This document shows positions 35,011 through 40,258 of a DNA stretch of 40,258 bases, in pieces. A program made the position numbers and the translations under genes. The notes under the pieces are model-generated. The model saw nothing but the letters and a program-made list of their open reading frames with translations. It was not told where the DNA came from and ran no database searches. Positions within the stretch are counted from its first letter, which is position 1, and the number at the start of each line of letters is the position of its first letter. The stretch comes from Actinomycetes bacterium (lineage in GTDB: Bacteria > Actinomycetota > Acidimicrobiia > Acidimicrobiales > Palsa-688), in assembly GCA_021808425.1 (NCBI GenBank), contig JAKBBS010000007.1, forward strand, positions 1 to 40,258. Direction: 5' to 3'.

Positions 35011-35030
35011 CCGCCGCCTACGGGCGGCGG
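35011..35030. terminator. Bidirectional terminator between convergent genes
   Basis: CCGCCGCC-TACG-GGCGGCGG is a perfect 8-bp all-G/C stem with a 4-base loop, 50 bases past the dehydrogenase stop and spanning the stop codon (35018-35020) of the minus-strand gene. It can end transcripts from both sides. Confidence 0.7.
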
Positions 35031-35431
35031 AAACGTTGGTTCCAGCGCTTCTTCCAGTCGAGGGGGTCTATCACCGGGGTCGCCGAGATCGCACGGTTCA
35101 ACAGACGCAGCGCCGCGGTGGCCCGAAAGTCGTCGGACGTCGCCGAAACGAGCGATGCGTAAAAGTTTCGAGCCTCCACAAGTGTCGACCTGTCGGCGTC
35201 CGCGCTTGCGGAGAGAACCTGGGGGTCGGCCTGGCCTGCCTGCGCCATCCGATCCGCTTCGAGCACCACAGCCTTGACAGGCGACCGTAAAACGTCGAAG
35301 CGGCCGGGAGCGCGCGCCGACAGGTACCCGAAGCTTTCGGTCGACGGCGCCGACGAAGACGGCTCACGAGACGTGGAATGCTCGGGCGTTGCGGGCTCGT
35401 GGGCTGCGGTCATCGACATGATGCCCACCAC
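35018..35431 (-). CDS. Unknown protein, 137 residues
   Basis: Soluble, with a Ser/Thr/Pro-rich, probably disordered N-terminal 35 residues, then a helical Ala-rich part (SPVKAVVLEADRMAQAG, TLVEARNFYASLVSAT) and a basic, Trp-containing tail (LDWKKRWNQRF). The start is uncertain: GTG 35431, ATG 35419 or ATG 35413. It follows a similarly oriented unknown gene by 34 bases. No family recognised. Confidence 0.55.
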   Translation of the reverse strand: MVGIMSMTAAHEPATPEHSTSREPSSSAPSTESFGYLSARAPGRFDVLRSPVKAVVLEADRMAQAGQADPQVLSASADADRSTLVEARNFYASLVSATSDDFRATAALRLLNRAISATPVIDPLDWKKRWNQRFRRP

Positions 35432-35465
35432 AATACGGTGACTTGACAGCTCCCGCCGTCAGTTC

Positions 35466-35759
35466 TCAGGCGAAGCGCGGAACTGGAAGCCGGGAGATCC
35501 CGCTGAAGCCGTGCATGCCCCACTGGGCGAGATGTCGCCACGCAACCTGCTCGCCGCTCATGGCAGCGTCTATCAAGTTCATGAGGAAGCTGTCACCGGG
35601 AGCAACGGTGGTGGTGACCTGTCCAGTTCCGTTACCGATGCCTCCGCAGATATCGACACGCCAGAAGTCCTCCGCGAGATGCTGCGAGATACGCACGGTC
35701 ACGGACCGTTGCGCTTCGAGGGTCACGACTTGCTCGGCTATCAGTTGTTCGTCCGACAC
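35466..35759 (-). CDS. Unknown protein, 97 residues
   Basis: GTG 35759 with AGGAGAG at good spacing makes this a convincing small gene. It reads MSDEQLIAEQVVTLEAQRS, then VTVRISQHLAEDFWRVDI, GGIGNGTGQVTTTV and ends GFSGISRLPVPRF. No signal peptide or helix long enough for a membrane. Overlapping frames on the plus strand lack comparable signals. Probably expressed with the 35018 gene. Function unknown. Confidence 0.6.
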   Translation of the reverse strand: MSDEQLIAEQVVTLEAQRSVTVRISQHLAEDFWRVDICGGIGNGTGQVTTTVAPGDSFLMNLIDAAMSGEQVAWRHLAQWGMHGFSGISRLPVPRFA

Positions 35760-35862
35760 GACGCTCTCCTGTCTCGTCGGCCAGCTTCGCTGACGTCGGA
35801 GACTCTAGCTAGCCTTCCGGCACCGCCTTGACCAACGGCTCGCCGACCGGCATCCGCGACGC

Positions 35863-36846
35863 TCAGCTCCGGCGAGCGTCGCGGGCTCGACTGGCACACC
35901 ACTCCCAGAGGGCCTCCCCGTCGCTGAGCGCCTGAATGCGTCCCGGCCGGGTCCCGGGGCGGTAATACTCGCCTCGTCGGCGTCGGTCATGCCAGAAGCC
36001 GGGTTGCGGCACGTCGTCGCCTACGAGTGCCTCGCCGACCAACCAGACGATCGTATCGGCCCCCTGGTCGGGACTACGAAGGAGCGGTCCGAGGCGGCTC
36101 ATTCCTGCGAGGGCTCCCTGCAGGCCTTCGGTGTTCACCCACCCCGGGTGGGCGCTGTAGCTCGACACGGCCGGGGAGAGGCGGCGCTGCCACTCGGATG
36201 CGAGCACCACCTGCGCCCTCTTCGCTCGTGCGTACGCAACAGTCCCCCGGTATTCCGACGGGCCCATCTCCAGTCGGGCCAAGTCGAATCTCTCCGTGTA
36301 CATCCCGCCAGATGACACCGTGACCAGCACCGACCTCGCCGGACGCAGGTGGGCTACGAGAAGCTCGGTTAGGCGAAACGGGGCGATCACGTGGGTGGCG
36401 ACAGTGAGCTCGGTTCCATCGAGCGCCTGGCGGTAGTCGCCGAAGAGGGCCCCGGCGTTATGGACGATGCCGTCTAGGACCGACACTTCCGCGACCACGC
36501 GCTCGACCAGGTCTTCAACCTGGGAAGCGACGACAAGGTCAGCGACGACAAGGCGCGCTTTACCGCCGGCCGACTCCACACTCGTGGCTGTTTCGGCGAG
36601 GCGCTGCTCGTTGCGGCCGGTGATCCACAGCTCGGCTCCGAGCTTGCCGAGACCTATCGCTATCGCACGGCCGATGCCCGACGAGGCTCCGGTAACCATG
36701 ATTATCTTGCCGTCGAGTCGACGTGGTTCGCGCCACTTTTTGCTTCGGCTTCTCACGTCGAAACCGATCCGGGTAAAACTCCCGACGATCGAGGCCTCCA
36801 GCACGGCGTCGGCTACTGAGGTGAGGAGCCGACCGGCGCTTTGCAT
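35863..36846 (-). CDS. Short-chain dehydrogenase/reductase
   Basis: NAD(P)-dependent oxidoreductase, 327 residues from ATG 36846. Cofactor loop TGASSGIGRA, GRNEQRL, the NAG motif IVHNAGALF, catalytic Ser in VTVSSGGMYT, and Tyr-x-x-x-Lys in VAYARAKRAQVVL. HPGWVNTEG follows as usual. An N-terminal segment of about 45 residues before the Rossmann fold and the glycine pattern suit the DHRS12-like group. The open frame extends far upstream to 37512, antisense to the transglycosylase, and is not used. Substrate unknown. Confidence 0.9.
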   Translation of the reverse strand: MQSAGRLLTSVADAVLEASIVGSFTRIGFDVRSRSKKWREPRRLDGKIIMVTGASSGIGRAIAIGLGKLGAELWITGRNEQRLAETATSVESAGGKARLVVADLVVASQVEDLVERVVAEVSVLDGIVHNAGALFGDYRQALDGTELTVATHVIAPFRLTELLVAHLRPARSVLVTVSSGGMYTERFDLARLEMGPSEYRGTVAYARAKRAQVVLASEWQRRLSPAVSSYSAHPGWVNTEGLQGALAGMSRLGPLLRSPDQGADTIVWLVGEALVGDDVPQPGFWHDRRRRGEYYRPGTRPGRIQALSDGEALWEWCASRARDARRS

Positions 36847-36885
36847 GAACGCAACGGTACCGATTTGCGCAGTAGTTTCGCTCGG

Positions 36886-37737
36886 GTGGTTGCTACCAGG
36901 CGAGCAGCGGGTGCCCCCACGGCGGCGTCGCAAACGCAAGCCGGCCCTGGAAGAGGTGGTGGAGGAGGCGGAGGAGGCCGGGCGCTGCACCGGCGAGCGA
37001 GGCCGGGCCATCGCCGCAGGGCCAGCCACCGTGTCTTGAAGCGGATGGCGTTGGCGGGAGCTGTCGCGGTGCTTCTCGTGGCCATCCTCGGGGGAGTCCT
37101 CTTCGCCGTGACCCCCTCGGCGAGAAGTGCACCGTCGAAAGTTGCGGCAATCCTCGCTTCGCACCACGCACCGAGCGACAACGGAGTCGTGGCGCAAAAG
37201 GTCGGCGAGGCGGTGCTGGCGACCGAGGACAGCAGGTTCTACAGTGACCCTGCGCTCGACCCCCAAGGAACGCTCCGAGCCGCGTGGGGTTTCGCGACCG
37301 CCAACCCCAATCTCGGCGGGGCGACGATCGAGGTCCAGCTTGCGAAGCTCCTCTACACTCCCGGCCGCTCCTCCCCCGCGGCCCTCGCCGAGCAGGTCGC
37401 CATGGCTTTCAAGCTCGACAACGACTTCACCAAACAGCAAATCCTGGCGATGTACCTGAACGCCGCCTACTTCGGGGACGGCTCCTACGGAATCACGACC
37501 GCTGCATTGCACTACTTCGGAAAGTCAGCGGCCCAGCTGACCTGGGGTCAAGCTGCACTCCTTGCCGGCCTCCTGCAGGCCCCCTCCGCCTACGATCCCC
37601 ACACCCATCTCTCGGCGGCGCTCGCAAGGCGCAGGCACGTGTTCGCACGCCTGGTTGCCGTCGGGAGTCTCACGGCCTCCCAGGCCCAGGCCGATGCCGC
37701 AGCCCCCTTAGACCCAGCGATCACGTTCAGCGGGTAG
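36886..37737 (+). CDS. Monofunctional peptidoglycan transglycosylase (GT51)
   Basis: About 283 residues from GTG 36886: a basic, Gly-rich cytoplasmic tail, one helix (MALAGAVAVLLVAILGGVLF), then a GT51 domain without a penicillin-binding transpeptidase domain. VLATEDSRFYSDPALDPQG holds the catalytic Glu region. The second motif reads GGATIEVQLAKLL where most enzymes have GG-S-T-I-T-Q-Q-L. AEQVAMAFKLDNDFTKQQILAMYLN and YFGDGSYGITTAA are normal. It polymerises lipid II glycan strands; the changed second motif may alter activity. It stands immediately upstream of murL-murD2, giving a peptidoglycan block. Confidence 0.85.
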   Translation: MVATRRAAGAPTAASQTQAGPGRGGGGGGGGRALHRRARPGHRRRASHRVLKRMALAGAVAVLLVAILGGVLFAVTPSARSAPSKVAAILASHHAPSDNGVVAQKVGEAVLATEDSRFYSDPALDPQGTLRAAWGFATANPNLGGATIEVQLAKLLYTPGRSSPAALAEQVAMAFKLDNDFTKQQILAMYLNAAYFGDGSYGITTAALHYFGKSAAQLTWGQAALLAGLLQAPSAYDPHTHLSAALARRRHVFARLVAVGSLTASQAQADAAAPLDPAITFSG

Positions 37738-37775
37738 CACCCCGACCCCGCCGACCCCACGCGATCTACGCGTCC

Positions 37776-39152
37776 GTGCAGTACCCTTGCTATGACGTGA
37801 GCAGCCCGATCCGATCCGGCCGGTTCGTCTACGGCCCGTTGGAACTCGACGAGGGCACCGGTGTCATCCGGTGCCACTACAGCCTCGACGACCTGGACCT
37901 GGTCGAGACCGTGGACGTCGGGGCCGGTCACGAGTGGACGCCAGCCGCGCACGAGGCGGCCAGAATCGTCGCGCTCCTCGCAGGTGTGTCTTACTACAAG
38001 GCCGGTGCTCCGCCGGTAATCGATCTCGGCGACATGGGCATACGGGAAGGAGAGCGGGCGTTCATCCGCGACTTCTACATCCAAGGCCTCGGCGAGTTCG
38101 CGTACCGTAACGGGCTTGACCTCACCGACTTGCGGATCGTCGGCGGTGTACCCCTCACACGCGAGGCGTCCCCGGCGAGCGGCCACCGCCAAGCTGACCA
38201 GAGTCGGCTCCTTGTCCCTTTCGGAGGAGGTATCGACTCCATCGTCACCGTCGAATGCCTGCGCAAAGCGGGATGCGACATGGAACTGTTCGTCGTGAAC
38301 CGCCGCGGGGTCCCCCGATTCGAGGCGATCGAACGCGCTGCCGCGGTGACTGGCCTCGACGTGCGAAGAGCGCAGCGAGAGATCGACCCGTGGATCCTCT
38401 CGCCGCCGGAGGGGGTGTCGCCCTTCAACGGTCACGTCCCGGTTACGGGCATCGTCTCGGCGATAGCCGTCTTGTGCGCCGTCCTCGACGGCGCAAGCGC
38501 AGTCGTCATGTCCAACGAGTGGTCGGCCAGCAAACCGACCCTGGTAGCCGCCGGCGTGGCGGTCAACCACCAGTACTCGAAAAGCGATGCGTTCGAGTCG
38601 TTCATGCGGGCGGTTCTCAAGTCGGCGCTTGGCGACGAACCGGACTTCTTCTCGCTGCTCAGGGCGTCGAGCGAACTGTGGGTTGCGCGGCGGTTCGCGC
38701 AAATGACGAGCTACCACCCGGTATTTCGCTCCTGTAACCGTGCGTTCCACCTCGACCCGGCGCTCCGACTCGACAAGTGGTGCGGCCGCTGCGACAAGTG
38801 CTGCTTCATCGATCTGATCCTCGCCCCGTTCATGGACCGCGACGCCCTCGCCGACATCTTCGGGGCGGCCGAGCCGCTGGAACAGATCGACCTGGTGGAG
38901 CGCTTCGAGGCGTTGATCGGGACTGGAAAAAATTTCAAGCCGTTCGAGTGCGTCGGCGACGTCGACGAATGTCGTTTCGCAGTGAACCTCGCGTCCGTGC
39001 GTGCCGACCGGGCAGGCAACAAAATCCTGGCGACGTTGACTGAACAGCTCGAAAGTTGCGGGGGGGCTGGATCGAGCGACCCGGCGATATTTTTCCGTCC
39101 CATCGGCTCTCACAACATTCCCGATGATCTCGCCACGTCTGCGTTGGTCTGA
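37776..39152 (+). CDS. murL: UDP-MurNAc-L-Ala-L-Glu epimerase
   Basis: Converts the L-Glu of UDP-MurNAc-L-Ala-L-Glu to D-Glu in an ATP-dependent reaction, so the cell can make D-Glu without glutamate racemase. About 458 residues. An N-terminal beta-rich domain (FVYGPLELDEGTGVIRCHYSL) leads to a PP-loop-like nucleotide site, LLVPFGGGIDSIVTVECL, then VVMSNEWSASKPT, and a Cys cluster KWCGRCDKCCF; this order is that of MurL. The long open frame from 37284 overlaps the transglycosylase gene; GTG 37776 or GTG 37797 is the likely start, neither with a clear ribosome site. The next gene, a MurD homologue overlapping it by 29 bases, is the expected partner. Confidence 0.87.
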   Translation: MQYPCYDVSSPIRSGRFVYGPLELDEGTGVIRCHYSLDDLDLVETVDVGAGHEWTPAAHEAARIVALLAGVSYYKAGAPPVIDLGDMGIREGERAFIRDFYIQGLGEFAYRNGLDLTDLRIVGGVPLTREASPASGHRQADQSRLLVPFGGGIDSIVTVECLRKAGCDMELFVVNRRGVPRFEAIERAAAVTGLDVRRAQREIDPWILSPPEGVSPFNGHVPVTGIVSAIAVLCAVLDGASAVVMSNEWSASKPTLVAAGVAVNHQYSKSDAFESFMRAVLKSALGDEPDFFSLLRASSELWVARRFAQMTSYHPVFRSCNRAFHLDPALRLDKWCGRCDKCCFIDLILAPFMDRDALADIFGAAEPLEQIDLVERFEALIGTGKNFKPFECVGDVDECRFAVNLASVRADRAGNKILATLTEQLESCGGAGSSDPAIFFRPIGSHNIPDDLATSALV

Positions 39153-40258
39153 TCTGCCGGGGCGCCGGGTTGGCGTCTGGGGCACCGGGGCGGAGGGTCG
39201 TGCCACTCTTCGCCGCCTGGGACGCCTCGGCGTGCAGCCTGCTGCTGTCGTGGACGACAACCCCGCCGAGCGGTGGATCGTAGCCACGTCTCAAGGTGGG
39301 ATGGAACTTCTTTCGCGCTGCGACGTGGTGATCAAGTCCCCTGGGATATCCCGCTACGGCGAGATGTCGATGGCGTTGGAGGCGGGCGGGGTCGCAGTCG
39401 TCGGGGGGATGGGGCTCTGGTTGGAAGAGATCGGGCCGGGTCGGGTCATCGGGATCACGGGCACCAAGGGCAAGTCGACGACGACCTCGGTGGCGGCGCA
39501 TCTTGCAGCCGGCATGGGCAGAACCTGTTTCGTCGGGGGGAATCTCGGCACTGCGCCGTGGGACCCTGAACCTCGTGCAGGCTTGCGCGGCAATCCGCCC
39601 GACCCCGACCTTTGGCCCGACCCCGACCTGTGGATCGTGGAGATATCGAGCTATCAGGCGACAGACCTGTGGTCGTCACCGGCGGTCGTGGCGGTAACGT
39701 CGCTTCACCCCGATCACCTCGACTGGCACGGGTCTCTCGACAGGTACTACTCCGACAAACTCTCGCTGTGCGGGCGTCCCGGGGCGAGAATCACCGTCGC
39801 CAACGGAACCGACGAGCGATTGAGGCAAAGGACTCGGAGCCTCGCCCCGGGGCCACGCTGGGTCCTACCGCCCGACGACGGCGAGGCAACAGATAGCGGC
39901 GGCGGGACCGGGGGCGGCGGCGGGGGCGGCGGGGCGTCCTCGCACGCGGAATGGGTGGGCCGTCTCGGACTGAGAGGACGTCACAATGTCGTAAACGCGC
40001 TGATCGCGGCGGCCTGCCTCGAGGAGATGGGGGTTTCCGAAGCGTCGGACCCTGACCGACTGGCCGAAGCTGCGAGCGGTTTCGAGCCACTTCCGCACCG
40101 CCTGCAGACCGTCGCAGTCATCGGCGGGGTTGAGTACGTCGACGATTCACTGTCGACCAACGTCCTTCCGACCATCGCCGCCGCCGAGGTGTTCGCGGAC
40201 AGGCCGCTGGCGCTCATCGCCGGGGGCTTCGACCGCGACATCGACTACCGTCCCCTCG
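39124..40258 (+). CDS. murD2: Mur ligase MurD2 (UDP-MurNAc-L-Ala:L-Glu ligase), 3' end missing
   Basis: ATP-dependent Mur ligase that here probably adds L-Glu to UDP-MurNAc-L-Ala for MurL. It reads ISPRLRWSDLPGRRVGVWG, then IKSPGIS, the ATP loop GITGTKGKSTTT, EISSYQ, TSLHPDHLDWHGSLDRYY, and HNVVNALIAAA, then LPHRLQTV and DDSLSTNVLPT. The start overlaps the murL stop. A run of Gly (around SGGGTGGGGGGGG) sits in the central domain between strands, outside the catalytic motifs. The frame is open to the window edge, so the end is not seen. The MurD2 rather than MurD assignment rests on its coupling to murL. Confidence 0.88.
   Translation, partial: MISPRLRWSDLPGRRVGVWGTGAEGRATLRRLGRLGVQPAAVVDDNPAERWIVATSQGGMELLSRCDVVIKSPGISRYGEMSMALEAGGVAVVGGMGLWLEEIGPGRVIGITGTKGKSTTTSVAAHLAAGMGRTCFVGGNLGTAPWDPEPRAGLRGNPPDPDLWPDPDLWIVEISSYQATDLWSSPAVVAVTSLHPDHLDWHGSLDRYYSDKLSLCGRPGARITVANGTDERLRQRTRSLAPGPRWVLPPDDGEATDSGGGTGGGGGGGGASSHAEWVGRLGLRGRHNVVNALIAAACLEEMGVSEASDPDRLAEAASGFEPLPHRLQTVAVIGGVEYVDDSLSTNVLPTIAAAEVFADRPLALIAGGFDRDIDYRPL

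Noticed and set aside
37284..37775. N-terminal 164 codons of the long frame ending at 39152
   Set aside because: They lie in another frame of the transglycosylase gene, are Arg/Pro-rich and unlike MurL; the MurL-like sequence begins only after 37776.
37590..39287. 565-codon minus-strand frame over murL
   Set aside because: Antisense to murL and murD2; Arg/Asp-rich shadow without domains.

Overview
The window is high-GC, densely packed bacterial DNA with many GTG/TTG starts and 4-base stop/start overlaps. It most resembles an actinomycete. Two features suggest a deep actinobacterial lineage such as Acidimicrobiia: a protein made of repeats of the type GYWLVASDGGIFSFGDA, and a MurL/MurD2 pair. 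The lineage is an inference from gene content. There is no rRNA, CRISPR array, prophage or transposase; one tRNA gene is present.

Layout. 1-2043 (minus): the start of a membrane protein cut by the window edge, then an ABC-2 permease interrupted by an in-frame TAA, and its ATPase. 2172-4416 (minus): asd and lysC, the entry to the aspartate-family amino acids. 4511-10340 (plus): a polyprenol-phosphate mannosyltransferase-like protein, an adenine deaminase, a GH13 alpha-glucosidase and a two-component pair. 10263-11369 (minus): a XerC/D-like tyrosine recombinase, nearly abutting the divergent ppc gene (11386-14064). 14065-14449: a non-coding stretch with a 160-bp imperfect palindrome. 14450-16666: a leader-ferredoxin-P450-methyltransferase operon. 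16732-20100: tadA with an insertion, a second GH13 enzyme and a metallo-beta-lactamase-fold hydrolase.

20111-21887 (minus) is a fluoride-resistance operon. A textbook fluoride riboswitch precedes a short leader ORF that is stop/start-coupled to a CrcB-DUF190 fusion, then a second CrcB and a DUF190 reading frame that has no usable start codon. Next come tRNA-Ser(CGA) with its own promoter and a strong hairpin, a small membrane protein, an FxsA-like protein, an exported Ser-rich protein, a GT-C membrane glycosyltransferase, rarA, and a double-length class III CoA-transferase whose first half lacks the catalytic Asp.

29148-33727 (plus) is the most unusual part: a tightly coupled set resembling methylamine-dehydrogenase maturation genes. 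It holds an anchored thioredoxin-like protein (MauD-like), an unknown protein, a MauE-like membrane protein, a Tat-exported Cys-rich protein whose N-terminal half resembles the methylamine dehydrogenase light chain (MauA) and whose C-terminal half is six 42-residue blade-like repeats, a CcdA/MauF-like membrane protein, and a lipoprotein. No heavy chain (MauB) or MauG is visible. The fusion of a MauA-like domain to a propeller-like repeat domain may be a one-chain counterpart of the two-subunit enzyme, or a different exported protein using the same disulfide machinery.

33735-40258: a small membrane protein, a saccharopine-dehydrogenase-like protein, a bidirectional terminator, three minus-strand genes (two unknown, one SDR), then a peptidoglycan block: a GT51 transglycosylase, MurL and MurD2 (cut by the right edge). 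MurL and MurD2 together form the alternative route that installs D-Glu by epimerising L-Glu after ligation.
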